A stretch of DNA of 64,000 nt from Pacificibacter maritimus (GTDB lineage: Bacteria; Pseudomonadota; Alphaproteobacteria; Rhodobacterales; Rhodobacteraceae), in assembly GCF_003814915.1 (NCBI RefSeq), contig NZ_RKQK01000001.1:248001-312000 (forward strand), given 5' to 3'. The translations under genes were made by a program, and so were the position numbers. Below, in pieces: positions 36,658 through 47,041 of this stretch. Position 1 is the first letter of the stretch. Every line of letters begins with the position of its first letter. Below the pieces are notes generated by a model. That model was not told the origin of the DNA, ran no database searches, and saw only the letters and a list, made by a program, of their open reading frames with translations.

Positions 36658-37923
36658 TCACTCACGAATAAACACCTGTAGATCAGCAACATTCGTGCCC
36701 GTCGCGCCGATTTTCAACAGATCTCCTGTGGCCTCTAGTGCATGGTAACTATCGTTGCGCGCAAGCACATCATCAAGATCAAGCCCTGCTGCAACCAAGC
36801 GCGCAGTCGTCGCATCATCCACAATTCCACCCGCTGCATCCGTCGGCCCATCACGTCCATCCGTGCCGCCAGACAAAAAGGTAAAATTGGTGATCCCCTG
36901 CGCCTTTGCGCGCTTTACGACCTGTAGGCAGAGTTCTTGATTGCGTCCGCCCAGTCCATCCCCAGTCAGGGCCACGGTCGTTTCACCACCAAACAAATAC
37001 ACACCTTTCCCTTCACCAGCGCTTTGGGAAAAGTCGATGATCTTTTGCGCGGCCTCCCCCACATCGCCCACCAATGGCGAAGGATAAACATGCACGGGCG
37101 CCTCAGCTTGTGCGAGCGCAACCATAGCATCAACCGAATGTTGATTTGATCCGACAAGAGTGATTTCACTGTCAGGCAAAGGACCAAGATCGGGTTCTGG
37201 CGCAGTTAAATGTTCTTGCACCGAGCGTGGCATTTTTTCCCAAATATTTAGATGCTTCAATGCTGTCACAGCATCCTCGCGGGTTCCGATTGGGGCGATA
37301 GAAGGACCTGAAGCAATCACACGCAGGTCGTTATCTACCACGTCAGACAGCGCGAGTGTGGTGACAAATGAGGGGGCTGCAGCGCGCAATAGGCCGCCGC
37401 CTTTCAGGCGGGACAATTGTTGGCGCACAAGGTTCATGGTGCCGATATCGGCGCCTGATGCCAAAAGGACTGCATTGACTTTGGCTTTGTCTTCAAGGCT
37501 TACGCCCATCACAGGGGCAGGTAAAAGCGCAGAACCGCCGCCAGAAATCAATATGACCACATCGCCTTGCGCCATGCTTAACGCCTCTTCCACCCGCAGC
37601 GCGGCGCATGCGCCTTCTGCATCAGGAATAGGGTGGGCGGCTGCGATGACTTCTGCGCCCGCTAAGGGCATAGCATTTTCGTAATTGGTTACGACGATAA
37701 CAGTTTCTGGTGACATGTGGCGCAGGGCTGCCTGTGTCATAGCGCGCGCGGCTTTACCAATCGCGATGAGAGTGGGGTTTGAAAATTTAGCCCCTGCAAG
37801 GGCTGCTTCGACGCCCCGCTCTGGATCTGCGGCGTCGACACCCGCAGTAAAGTAATTCATCGCGCGGGTGCGCGTATCCATATAACTATGGGGCTCAGGC
37901 GGGGCTGAAAGTACGGTATGCAT
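36658..37923 (-). CDS. Glycerate 2-kinase (DUF4147/MOFRL family)
   Basis: The 421-aa enzyme should phosphorylate D-glycerate to 2-phosphoglycerate. The N-terminal DUF4147 domain contains AIGKAARAMTQAA and VVILISGGGSALLPAP. The C-terminal MOFRL domain contains LFGGETTVALTG, GGRNQEL and LSGGTDGRDGPTDAAGG. The start is uncertain; an internal ATG at 37881 is possible. It is the last minus gene before the signalling set, and reads toward the 15-bp repeats. Confidence 0.9.
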   Translation of the reverse strand: MHTVLSAPPEPHSYMDTRTRAMNYFTAGVDAADPERGVEAALAGAKFSNPTLIAIGKAARAMTQAALRHMSPETVIVVTNYENAMPLAGAEVIAAAHPIPDAEGACAALRVEEALSMAQGDVVILISGGGSALLPAPVMGVSLEDKAKVNAVLLASGADIGTMNLVRQQLSRLKGGGLLRAAAPSFVTTLALSDVVDNDLRVIASGPSIAPIGTREDAVTALKHLNIWEKMPRSVQEHLTAPEPDLGPLPDSEITLVGSNQHSVDAMVALAQAEAPVHVYPSPLVGDVGEAAQKIIDFSQSAGEGKGVYLFGGETTVALTGDGLGGRNQELCLQVVKRAKAQGITNFTFLSGGTDGRDGPTDAAGGIVDDATTARLVAAGLDLDDVLARNDSYHALEATGDLLKIGATGTNVADLQVFIRE

Positions 37924-38176
37924 ACCTTAGTCTTGCATGTGTCGCGCCCGAGGTCCAGCGGCGTTACACAAATACGCGAAACAGAAAAAGAACATGCGTG
38001 CGATGTTGCTAACTTGTTTTGAATTCAGCGTTTTTGCCCTAATTTTAGTCGATCTACATCACCGATCAGTCTTTCGAAAAAGTGGCCTCACAAAAATTTG
38101 TAAAGCGCGCTGGTGTCTAGGTCTTACTCTGCATCAGCGTCAGGCAACCTATGCGGCGCCTTGTACAGGTTTGATG

Positions 38177-38827
38177 CTAAATTAGGCTTTTTTGACGTGC
38201 AACGACCACAGCATGTGTGCGATTTTTCGCATCCAATTTGGTACAAATCGAACGCATCTTCATTTTAATGGCCACTTCAGTGCTGTCCGTTTCCGCGGCG
38301 ATCATTTTGTTGGTTTTACCTTCCGAGACAGCCATCAAAATGAATCGCTCCCGATCATCAATTTGAATTTGCGTATCCGTGATCTTAGCGCCTCGGCGCG
38401 ACAATGCCATCGGCACAAACTCATTTCCGTCCGCGATCAATCGCAAAGTTGTGGCAAAGCTTTTAAAGGGCTGTTCTTTTGAGATAAATCCTTTGGCCCC
38501 TAGTTCGATTGCACGCCAAATAAATTCGTCATCCGACGTGCCTGAAAACACCACCACAGCGCTATTCTTAGCCACCTCTATCACCTGCGACACCGACCGC
38601 AGTCCATCCATCCCAGGCATAGAGATGTCGAGCATTATAATATCAAACCGACGTTCATCACTTTGTAGGAGTTCCAGCGTGGCTGTTAAGTTTGAACTGG
38701 TTTCGCTCGTAAAATCTGGTTCACTGTTTAACACTGCTTGCAAGGCATCAGCCACAAGGCTGTGATCATCTGCGATCAAAACAGAAATTTTTTCAACGGA
38801 ACTGGATTGCAAAGGAAACTCTGACAC
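38177..38827 (-). CDS. LuxR-type response regulator
   Basis: The 216-aa protein has a receiver domain with phospho-acceptor Asp67 (MLDISMPGMDG) and the acidic pocket ADDH (20-22), then a GerE/LuxR helix-turn-helix (about 150-210: KTNKMIAAETDSTEVAIKMK). It is divergent from, and likely paired with, the sensor at 39578. Its promoter region is the 170-base spacer. Confidence 0.9.
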   Translation of the reverse strand: MSEFPLQSSSVEKISVLIADDHSLVADALQAVLNSEPDFTSETSSNLTATLELLQSDERRFDIIMLDISMPGMDGLRSVSQVIEVAKNSAVVVFSGTSDDEFIWRAIELGAKGFISKEQPFKSFATTLRLIADGNEFVPMALSRRGAKITDTQIQIDDRERFILMAVSEGKTNKMIAAETDSTEVAIKMKMRSICTKLDAKNRTHAVVVARQKSLI

Positions 38828-38996
38828 AAGATGCCTATGGGTTAAAAGGGTTCACATAATGATATTCACCCTGTTTAACCGCGAAATCTTTAGAAAATGA
38901 CAATTTTTATAGCCCTCCAGTTTCGGGATAAAACTAGGATGATTGGCAACCGAAGTATCAAGGTCCGATTTTAGCAAAATTTAATCATATTGGAGC

Positions 38997-39581
38997 ATGC
39001 TCATCGGCATGACAAAATATATCTTCGCTCAAATGCTATACGCCCCGCTTTCGAAAAACACATCCAACGCGACCAATGCTATGACAGGCCTAAAAGGCAT
39101 CTGGCTTTGCGCTTTGACCGTGGTAACTCTCATCATGTCGTCCATGCCCGTGGCAGCAGACGGCCCAGTGCTGTTGTCTGTTATCAACAAATCGACGGAT
39201 CAAACCGTTCATCTGACTGACAAAGACTTAACATCGCTTCCGCAACAGAGCTTTGAAACAGGCACGACATGGACAGAAGGTACACAAACCTATCAGGGAC
39301 CATCGCTAAGTTCAGTTTTAAACCTGACAGGGCAGGTTGACGCAAAGGCGCAAATCAAATTTACCGCGGCCAATGACTATGCAAGCATCGTATCCCTTGA
39401 CCTGATTTCGAACCAATACCCGATTGTCGCAAATCGCATTGATGGCGCAGAGTTTTCGGTCAGGCAAAAAGGTCCGCTGTGGATCATGTACCCTTTTGAT
39501 ACCTTCCCAGACTACAAATCGGAATCTTACTTTTCAGCGGCAGCTTGGCAGGTAATCAAGATTGAAATCATTCCCGAATGA
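38997..39581 (+). CDS. Periplasmic molybdopterin-fold (SUOX-like) sensor protein
   Basis: The protein is about 194 aa with an N-terminal export signal. The start is uncertain; an ATG at 39081 would give a neat signal peptide (MTGLKGIWLCALTVVTLI). The mature part (LTDKDLTSLPQQSFETGTTWT, GPSLSSVLNL, GPLWIMYPFD) has the fold of oxidoreductase molybdopterin-binding domains, but lacks the Cys that holds the metal, so it is probably a ligand-binding protein. It overlaps the kinase gene by four bases, suggesting it feeds that sensor. Confidence 0.72.
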   Translation: MLIGMTKYIFAQMLYAPLSKNTSNATNAMTGLKGIWLCALTVVTLIMSSMPVAADGPVLLSVINKSTDQTVHLTDKDLTSLPQQSFETGTTWTEGTQTYQGPSLSSVLNLTGQVDAKAQIKFTAANDYASIVSLDLISNQYPIVANRIDGAEFSVRQKGPLWIMYPFDTFPDYKSESYFSAAAWQVIKIEIIPE

Positions 39582-42199
39582 ATTTGTTTGCACAGGATGC
39601 TGGGTCACCACGGCGCACAGCGATCGACCGGCTGCGATTCACAATTGTGGGTATCGCAGCCAGCATAATGATCGTCCTATTGATCACGATGTCGGCCTTT
39701 ATCTCAAGTAAGGTGCGTGAATTTTCATTCGCGCGCAGCGACAGTTTGACATGGAATGTCTCGCAGGTAGAGGTCGATTTTCGCAGGTTTCAGGTGGCGC
39801 TCGCGCAATCTATAATTCAGTCCAGCCCGTCAATTGCGCTGTCCAAAGCTGATCTCTCGCAAACGACACAAAGCTTCGATCTCTTTTATGCCCGTATCGA
39901 CGTGATCCTATCGACCTCAAAGTCATATAGCTATGACCCCACCTTGATAGATGACATCGAAAAAATCGTTCAATTCCGCGATACCTTAGTGGAGGATATT
40001 GATAGACCAGACACTAAGTTTCAGTCGGATTTGAAACGATGGATGCAAGTCTCTGCAGACATCGAAAACACGATCAGGGGGGTTGTAACACGATCGTTGC
40101 AAGATGCGGCTGTACGCCAAGAAGATGCGCGTGCTTCACTTCATTCCGCGTTAGAACGTTATCTGATAATCTCGCTGGCAGTATTGTTTTTTGCCTGTGC
40201 GACGATTGCGATCATGATGTATCTGCAGCGTCAAATTTTTCGAAAATCAGAACAACAAAAAAGAATATCTTCTTTTTTAAATAACGTCTTAACCGCCTCA
40301 CAAGATGTTATATTTATTCTTAACTCGGACTATTGCGTTATTGAATTGAACCCTGCTGCATTGCGGTTCTTAGACTCTGCGCGCGATGATGTGGTCGGGG
40401 CATCAATACTGGAAAGTTTCACCCCAAAACGATTGCAAAGCTCCTTTCAAGAGGCATTGGATAGTATCTTAAATCAACCCTCCAACAGTCGAAATGGCGT
40501 TGTGCGCAAACAAGTCTGGGCTCGCAAAACTGCAAAAAAACTAGTGCCAGGTGAGCTCACCATGGTCAGAGACGTAGGGCTGAACGGGGAACCAATCCTG
40601 ATTGGCTTTTTTAGAGATACCTCCAGAGAGCTGAATGCATTGCGCATAACGCGGCGTGCTTTAGGCGCAGCCCGACGCGATGCGGCTGCCAAAAGCCTGT
40701 TTTTGGCCACGATGAGCCACGAAATGCGCACCCCATTGCACAGCGTCATTGCCGCGCTCGATATTATAGACGCAGAACCGTTGAGCGCCGCCACCAATGC
40801 CTATATCGCACAGGCCAAGCTCGCGAGTGAAACCGCCCTTGCGCAAACAAACAACGTCTTAGACATTACAAAAGACAAAGCGCAGAACAGCCATAAAGAC
40901 GTCTCGGCATATAAACCAAAAGAAATTATTCAAAATATCTGTACGCAGGTGGATGCTCTTGCGCAAAAACGCCAAACGAAGATCACCTTCACATGGTCTG
41001 GACCCGAAACCAATTATGGCACGCCCAAACTTGTCTTAAAAGCAATGTATAATTTGGTCTCAAACGCTCTTAAATTTACGGAAAGCGGCGTCATTACCAT
41101 CAAAGGCGAAAATGCGATGAGTGAAGGTCGGCTCATCACCCGCTTTGAGGTGACGGACACAGGTATCGGAATCAAAGAGCACCTGTTCTCAAGCATCTTT
41201 GAAGACTTCTATTCAGATACATCAAACGGCGATGGCACTTTGCCTGGAACAGGGCTTGGTCTGGGCATTGTTAAGCGTTCTGTTGAAGCCATGGGGGGGA
41301 CATATGGCTTCTCGTCACAAGAAGGAGTGGGGAGTACATTTTGGATTAGCTTCCCTTCACAGATCACTGGAACGCAGTTGAATGACGGCGCAGAAACACT
41401 AAAAATTGACAAAGAGCCACCCGTCGAAAGCCCCCAAGGCGATGTTGCGGCACCAAAGTCCCTGACAATTTTGGTCGTTGAAGACCACGCTATGAATCGC
41501 CAGTTTCTTCAAATTATGCTTGAACGTATGGGGCATCATGTGGAAACGGCAAAAGACGGCTATGAAGGCGTGCAATCCGCCTATCAGACCGCGTTTGATC
41601 TTGTTCTAACCGACATCAACATGCCGCAAATTGATGGACGAAACAGTGCTGTTTGTATGCGCCTATGTGGCAAATCCAAACACGCCTGCATTATCGCGGT
41701 GACAGCACAAACAACAATGGAAAACGAGGAAACATTAGATATTTTTGCCGATGGCATCGATGGCATCATCACAAAACCGTTCACACAGACGCAACTTAAA
41801 GATCGCATTTCAGAGATCTTACAAGAACGTAATGAAGCCCTCGAAGACCACCCTCAAACAGAGCAGCCGCAACATCCGCAACAAGAACTGATTGATATCG
41901 GCATGGATCCCGCTGAAATCGCGGATATGCTCGATGAAGCCGTTACAGATGCACAGACCCTACAGGCAAAGTTGCAGCCTGCGCTGACAGATCCACAGGG
42001 TGTCGATTGGACCAAATTGGCATCTGAGGCACATTATGCGGCAGGTGGACTTTTTGCCCTTGGCGTCCACGAAATGGGATCCGTTTTGATCGCAATCGAA
42101 GTCGCTATAAATGCGTCGAATGAACGCCGTTTGCAGGGATTGATGTGGCTTCTAGCAGCAGAAATCGCTGCGCAAAAATCCTTAGAGCGGGTCTCATAA
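39578..42199 (+). CDS. Hybrid sensor histidine kinase with receiver and Hpt domains
   Basis: The protein is 873 aa. Two membrane helices (about 20-44 and 192-214) bracket a periplasmic helical domain. A PAS domain (about 220-340), HisKA with the phosphorylated His381 (MSHEMRTP), an ATPase domain with NLVSNALKFT, DTGIGI and GTGLGLGI, a receiver (632-750) with Asp679 (TDINMPQIDG), and a C-terminal Hpt-like region with His819 (EAHYAAGG) follow. The full phosphorelay could run to the divergent response regulator. Confidence 0.9.
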   Translation: MNLFAQDAGSPRRTAIDRLRFTIVGIAASIMIVLLITMSAFISSKVREFSFARSDSLTWNVSQVEVDFRRFQVALAQSIIQSSPSIALSKADLSQTTQSFDLFYARIDVILSTSKSYSYDPTLIDDIEKIVQFRDTLVEDIDRPDTKFQSDLKRWMQVSADIENTIRGVVTRSLQDAAVRQEDARASLHSALERYLIISLAVLFFACATIAIMMYLQRQIFRKSEQQKRISSFLNNVLTASQDVIFILNSDYCVIELNPAALRFLDSARDDVVGASILESFTPKRLQSSFQEALDSILNQPSNSRNGVVRKQVWARKTAKKLVPGELTMVRDVGLNGEPILIGFFRDTSRELNALRITRRALGAARRDAAAKSLFLATMSHEMRTPLHSVIAALDIIDAEPLSAATNAYIAQAKLASETALAQTNNVLDITKDKAQNSHKDVSAYKPKEIIQNICTQVDALAQKRQTKITFTWSGPETNYGTPKLVLKAMYNLVSNALKFTESGVITIKGENAMSEGRLITRFEVTDTGIGIKEHLFSSIFEDFYSDTSNGDGTLPGTGLGLGIVKRSVEAMGGTYGFSSQEGVGSTFWISFPSQITGTQLNDGAETLKIDKEPPVESPQGDVAAPKSLTILVVEDHAMNRQFLQIMLERMGHHVETAKDGYEGVQSAYQTAFDLVLTDINMPQIDGRNSAVCMRLCGKSKHACIIAVTAQTTMENEETLDIFADGIDGIITKPFTQTQLKDRISEILQERNEALEDHPQTEQPQHPQQELIDIGMDPAEIADMLDEAVTDAQTLQAKLQPALTDPQGVDWTKLASEAHYAAGGLFALGVHEMGSVLIAIEVAINASNERRLQGLMWLLAAEIAAQKSLERVS

Positions 42200-42341
42200 G
42201 TCTCTTGGGAAAACCGCTTAGCTGCGGCAATTTTCTTAAATTTTATCGTCAAAAAACGACAAAAAAATTAAATACACTGATGCAAAATTTTCTGCGACGG
42301 AAAAGACAGGTTGAGCCGTATCCATTAAGAACGGTTCGCCA

Positions 42342-43604
42342 ATGAAAGCTATATCTGTGCGCAAAAAAATCATTTTTATCAGCCTCGCCGCCGCAGCCCT
42401 ATTGGGGTTGTATGCCTTTTCTCTCGGACGTCCCGATGCTTCGAAAGCTGGACAAGAGACGGCGGAAGGGCAAGCCGAAGCACCGCGAGATCCTGCTGCG
42501 GGTCAGCGCCGCGCAGGTGGTGGAGGCGGACGCCAAGCCACAACAGTGATCACCCAGCCGCTTGAACTTCTGCCCTATCTTACGGTGTTAAACGCAATGG
42601 GTGTTTCGTCTTCCGCGCAAAGTGTTGAAGTCGTCGCAAGTGCCGCAGGTGAAGTGGTCGCACTTGATATTGCCGCCAATACGCGGGTCGAGGCGGGTGA
42701 TGTTTTGCTGCAACAAGATGCGCGCACACAGTCATTGAACCTTGAAATCGCGCAAGCTCAATTGGACCAAGCCACTGAAACCGTGGCCCGTTATGAACGT
42801 TTGCGCGCAAACGGCAGTTCCACTGTGACGGACGTGACCCTATCCGATGCTCGCATTGCGCAGCGGCTGGCTGAGGCCAATGTGGGTCTCGCCGAAATTG
42901 CCTTAGAAGATCGCACAGTCCGCGCGCCCATCGCGGGTAAGTTGGGACAAAGTGATGTCGAAATCGGCGACACTTTGAGTGCCAATTCCGCAATCGTGAC
43001 CATCGACAATGATGCCGCGCTGCAAGTGACATTTGAATTGCCTGAGCGCGCCATCTCAATGTTATCTGATGTTTCCACAGTCGCAGCCAGTACGCCAAGC
43101 TTCATTGGGCGTGTTTTTGACGCCGAAATCCTATCCTATGACAGCCGTCTCGATAGTGTCACCCGATCTGTCACAGTCAAAGCGCAGATCGATAACAGCT
43201 CTGGCGAATTGTGGCCTGGTATGACCTTTTCGGTACGAATTGAAAAAGAAAGCGAACCGACCGCAGCAATTGCATCAACTGCGGTAACTTGGTCTCGCGA
43301 TGGGGCGAGTGTCTGGATTGATGCGCAGGGCAAAGCACAGCAGGTGCCGATCACAATCGTGTCTCGCCGTGACGAAACAGTTTGGATTGATGCTGATATC
43401 GAAGAAGGTCAGCCTATCGTGACCGAAGGCGCACATAAATTGCGCGAGGGCGCGGCCCTTCAGGCGCAATCGGCATTTCAACCTCGCGGTGAGCGCCCTG
43501 AACAACCCCCGCGCAGTGACGACACAGCTTCACGAGAGCTTGCGCCCGAAACGAATAAGCAGGGCGACACGCCAACCCCCACAGCTGGTGAGGACAGATC
43601 ATGA
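42342..43604 (+). CDS. RND efflux periplasmic adaptor subunit
   Basis: The 420-aa protein has an N-terminal anchor (IIFISLAAAALLGLYAFSL), a lipoyl-like half motif (VASAAGEVVALDIAANTRVEAGDVLLQQD), an alpha-hairpin and the beta-barrel domain, with a Gly/Ala/Pro/Glu-rich tail. It overlaps the permease start by four bases. No outer-membrane factor is adjacent. Confidence 0.9.
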   Translation: MKAISVRKKIIFISLAAAALLGLYAFSLGRPDASKAGQETAEGQAEAPRDPAAGQRRAGGGGGRQATTVITQPLELLPYLTVLNAMGVSSSAQSVEVVASAAGEVVALDIAANTRVEAGDVLLQQDARTQSLNLEIAQAQLDQATETVARYERLRANGSSTVTDVTLSDARIAQRLAEANVGLAEIALEDRTVRAPIAGKLGQSDVEIGDTLSANSAIVTIDNDAALQVTFELPERAISMLSDVSTVAASTPSFIGRVFDAEILSYDSRLDSVTRSVTVKAQIDNSSGELWPGMTFSVRIEKESEPTAAIASTAVTWSRDGASVWIDAQGKAQQVPITIVSRRDETVWIDADIEEGQPIVTEGAHKLREGAALQAQSAFQPRGERPEQPPRSDDTASRELAPETNKQGDTPTPTAGEDRS

Positions 43605-46600
43605 GCACGCCAAACAACACCGCACAAAAAGCGGGAAAATCTGGCATGGCCGATCTTTTTGTTGGCCGTCCCCTTTTAGGTATCGTACTGAACTTACTGA
43701 TTTTAATCGCGGGCCTAACCGCGTTGGGGTCTGTTGATGTGCGAGAAATGCCTAATGTGGACCAACCTGTCTTGTCGGTGCGCACTCAATATGAAGGCGC
43801 TGTGGCCAAAACGGTTGACCAAGAGATCACGCAGGTTTTGGAGGATGCGCTGAGTGCGCTTGAGGGGCTGACCTATATGGAGTCCACTTCCTCTACAGGG
43901 TCCAGCCGCATCACAATTGATTTGTCAGATAGCACTGATGTGGATGTGGCAGCAAATGAAGCACGTGAAATTGTTGCCGCGACCCTGCGCCAACTGCCAA
44001 GCAATTTAGAAGACGACCCAACAGTTTCCAAAAGCGACAGCAATGCCGATGCCATCGTACGCTTGGCCTTGCTTGGCGATGCCAGTTTTGACGAATTGAC
44101 CGAACTGGCGGAAACCACCATCTATGATCGCCTTTCAACCATTGATGGCATTGCAGAGGTCACCGTTCTGGGCGCGCGCTCAAATGAGTTTCGTGTCTCT
44201 TTGGATATGCGGTCCTTGTTCAGCCGCGGATTGGTTGTCTCTGATGTCACCAATGCACTGACCACTTTGCGCGATGATACGCCTCTTGGGTCTTTAAGCA
44301 CTGACAGTCAGACTTTGGCTTTACGGGTCGGAAATGCCGATGCGACAGTTGAAACCATTGAAAACGTTTCGATAAACCCGACCACCCGCGTGTCAGACGT
44401 GGCTTTTGTTCAACTTGTGCCAGAAGACAATGACGTATCTTCGCGCGTGAATGGTCAATCTGCGGTCAGTATTGATATCACCCGCCAATCCGTGGGCAAT
44501 ACGTTGACGATTTCTCAAGCTGTAAATGAAGCTGTGGTTGAATTGCGTGAAGTCCTGCCAGAAGGCATCGAATTGGTAATCACAGCCGACGACGGCATTT
44601 TTATCGAAGGATCAATTGACGAGGTGGTGAAATCCATCGGCATGGCGACTGCCATCGTTGTGGCTGTGATCTTTGGCTTTTTGCGCTCGCCTCGTGCCAC
44701 GATCATCCCTGCTGTCACGATCCCAGTGTCATTGGTCGGTACAATCGCTGCGATCTGGCTGACAGGATTTTCTGTCAACTCCATTAGTCTGTTGGCACTT
44801 GTTTTGGCCACTGGGATGGTGGTCGATGATGCGATCGTTGTCATCGAAAACATCGTGCGCAAGCGCAAACAAGGCCTTGGTGCTTTCGCGGCTGCTGCCG
44901 AAGGGACCAACGAAGTGTTCTTTGCCGTGATTTCAACGACAGCCACCTTGGCGGCCGTGTTTATCCCGATTTCGTTTTTGCCAGGTCAAGCGGGGGGCGT
45001 ATTCAGTGAATTTGGCTTTGTTTTGGCCTTTGCTGTTACCTTATCGTCTCTTACAGCACTCACTTTGGCGCCAGTCATGGCGGCATTCTTGGATCCAGGA
45101 AAACCCGGCAAATCCACGGTTGAAAAGATAAAGCCAAGCAAAGCCTCGGAAATGTTTGATCGGATCATGGACCGCGCCATCAAAGCGCCAGTTGTGGTGG
45201 TTTGTGTTGCGCTTGCATTTGCAATGATCGCCTTGTTCGCATCGCAAAACATATCATCGACGGTGACACCTCAAGAAGATCGCGGATTTTTCTTGATACA
45301 AGCGCGCGGCGCGTCAGACACAACGGTAGACTACCTTGACACCCAAGTTGACATGATCGAGGACATCCTTGATCCCTACCGCGAGGAAGGCCAAATCGAG
45401 GCTATCCAAAGCATCATCGGGATCGGTGGCGGCACCAGCGCTTTTATTATCGTGCGCTTGCCACTTTGGGCGGATCGCGATTTTTCCCAGTCTGAATTGG
45501 TCGCAGAAATCAGCGCAAAATTAGGGTCTGTTCCTGGCGTGCAGGTCAGCGCGCGCACAACCAACAGTTTGAATATTCGGGGCGCGGGCCAAGGTCTTGG
45601 TTTTGCCGTCACTGGTAAAAATGTCGATGACATGACCGAAGCCGCAGATGCATTGGTTGCTGCTATGGCTCAAGACGACACGTTTTTGAACCCACAGCTG
45701 TCTGGGGATCGTGTGCAGGTGGAATATGAGGTCCAAGTCGATCCAGAAATGGCCAGCGTATTCGGGTTAAGCGAAGCGGAAATTACCCAAACCATCAGCA
45801 CGATGATCCAAGGCAGAGTGCCTGTGACCGTCTTTGAAAACGATACAGAAACCGATGTAAATGTCGTGCCTGCGGGGCCGCCAATCGACGATCCCACCGA
45901 TATTGAATCTATCTTCTTGCGTCTGCCAAGTGGGGGGTATGTGCCTGTGTCATCGGCCGCAACAATCACACCCGTGGTCAGTAAATCGGCGATCACACGT
46001 CTGGGCGGCACACTTGCGGTCCAAGCACAGGCCAATCTCGGTGAAGGTGTTGATTTGGGCACTTCGATGACGCGGCTGACAGCTTTGGCTGACGAGATAT
46101 TGCCAGACAATATGGGCATTACCTTCACTGGTGAAGCGGCTTCATTGTCGGATGGGCAATCCGCTATGTATAAGGTGTTTGGCATTGCCATCTTGATCGT
46201 TTTCCTTGTGCTTGCTGCGCAGTTTGAAAGCGTTGCAAGTTCTGTCGTGATCATCTTGACGGTGCCCTTCGGCTTGGCCGCTGCGCTGTTTGCGATATAT
46301 TTATCTGGCGGTTCGCTGAACTATTACAGTCAAATTGGCTTGGTCATGTTGATTGGGGTGATGGCGAAAAACGGGATTTTGATCGTCGAATTTGCCAATC
46401 AGTTACGCGAAGAGGGGCAAGACATTGACAGCGCCATTCGGGATTCTCTGCGCTTGCGTATTCGTCCTGTTATGATGACCATGGTCTCGACTGTTTTCGG
46501 TGGTTTGCCACTCGTATTGACCTCAGGCGCGGGGGCTGAGGCACGTATCGCCGTTGGTTGGGTCATTGTCGGAGGCTTGGGATTTGCCACGATCTTCACG

Positions 46601-46705
46601 CTATTTTTGACGCCTATCCTGTATCGCTACATCACGGTCTGGGCAACAGAACCTGGTATGGCGACGAAACGTCTGCGACGCGAAACCTCGCAAGCCACAT
46701 CCTGA
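43601..46705 (+). CDS. RND efflux permease
   Basis: The 1034-aa permease has about twelve membrane segments with two large periplasmic loops. It contains VDVREMPNVDQPVLSV near the start, the proton-relay region GMVVDDAIVVIENIVRK in helix 4, and LIGVMAKNGILIVEFANQ and FGGLPLVL near the end. It belongs to the HAE-1/AcrB-like group. It pairs with the adaptor, and the substrate is not predictable. Confidence 0.93.
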   Translation: MSTPNNTAQKAGKSGMADLFVGRPLLGIVLNLLILIAGLTALGSVDVREMPNVDQPVLSVRTQYEGAVAKTVDQEITQVLEDALSALEGLTYMESTSSTGSSRITIDLSDSTDVDVAANEAREIVAATLRQLPSNLEDDPTVSKSDSNADAIVRLALLGDASFDELTELAETTIYDRLSTIDGIAEVTVLGARSNEFRVSLDMRSLFSRGLVVSDVTNALTTLRDDTPLGSLSTDSQTLALRVGNADATVETIENVSINPTTRVSDVAFVQLVPEDNDVSSRVNGQSAVSIDITRQSVGNTLTISQAVNEAVVELREVLPEGIELVITADDGIFIEGSIDEVVKSIGMATAIVVAVIFGFLRSPRATIIPAVTIPVSLVGTIAAIWLTGFSVNSISLLALVLATGMVVDDAIVVIENIVRKRKQGLGAFAAAAEGTNEVFFAVISTTATLAAVFIPISFLPGQAGGVFSEFGFVLAFAVTLSSLTALTLAPVMAAFLDPGKPGKSTVEKIKPSKASEMFDRIMDRAIKAPVVVVCVALAFAMIALFASQNISSTVTPQEDRGFFLIQARGASDTTVDYLDTQVDMIEDILDPYREEGQIEAIQSIIGIGGGTSAFIIVRLPLWADRDFSQSELVAEISAKLGSVPGVQVSARTTNSLNIRGAGQGLGFAVTGKNVDDMTEAADALVAAMAQDDTFLNPQLSGDRVQVEYEVQVDPEMASVFGLSEAEITQTISTMIQGRVPVTVFENDTETDVNVVPAGPPIDDPTDIESIFLRLPSGGYVPVSSAATITPVVSKSAITRLGGTLAVQAQANLGEGVDLGTSMTRLTALADEILPDNMGITFTGEAASLSDGQSAMYKVFGIAILIVFLVLAAQFESVASSVVIILTVPFGLAAALFAIYLSGGSLNYYSQIGLVMLIGVMAKNGILIVEFANQLREEGQDIDSAIRDSLRLRIRPVMMTMVSTVFGGLPLVLTSGAGAEARIAVGWVIVGGLGFATIFTLFLTPILYRYITVWATEPGMATKRLRRETSQATS

Positions 46706-47041
46706 GCGCGACATGGCAAGCCCCTTCAACATAGCTGTTGCCGGAAATAAAACGTTCTTGGCAAAACATGATAGGAGATTGACGATGAAGACGTGAGGGG
46801 CGCCATTTGCACTGGAAAACCTGCCAAGTTTTCCTAAGGTTCCAAGGGCGCGTTTAGGCCTGTTTCAGTTCGCCAATTGGCACATATGAGGCCATTGGCA
46901 AGGGGATATCTTCGGCGGGATGCACTGTGCATGGCGTTTGCGGTGATGTGAAACAATTCTCTCACTCTGTCCTTGCTACTTGTTGTTTCGCTCGTCTAGG
47001 CTCATCATGGGCCTGAACGGCTGGGTGTATAAGGAACGACT
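46706..47041. other. Intergenic stretch before soxY-like gene
   Basis: No gene of convincing size is seen. AGGAGATTGACG directly before ATGAAGACGTGA (46785-46796) gives a three-residue frame with a strong ribosome site, possibly a decayed gene or a leader. The promoter of the soxY-like operon must lie here. Confidence 0.5.

Noticed and set aside
46785-46796. Three-residue gene with a strong ribosome site
   Set aside because: Too short to support as a gene; kept only as a note in the intergenic entry.
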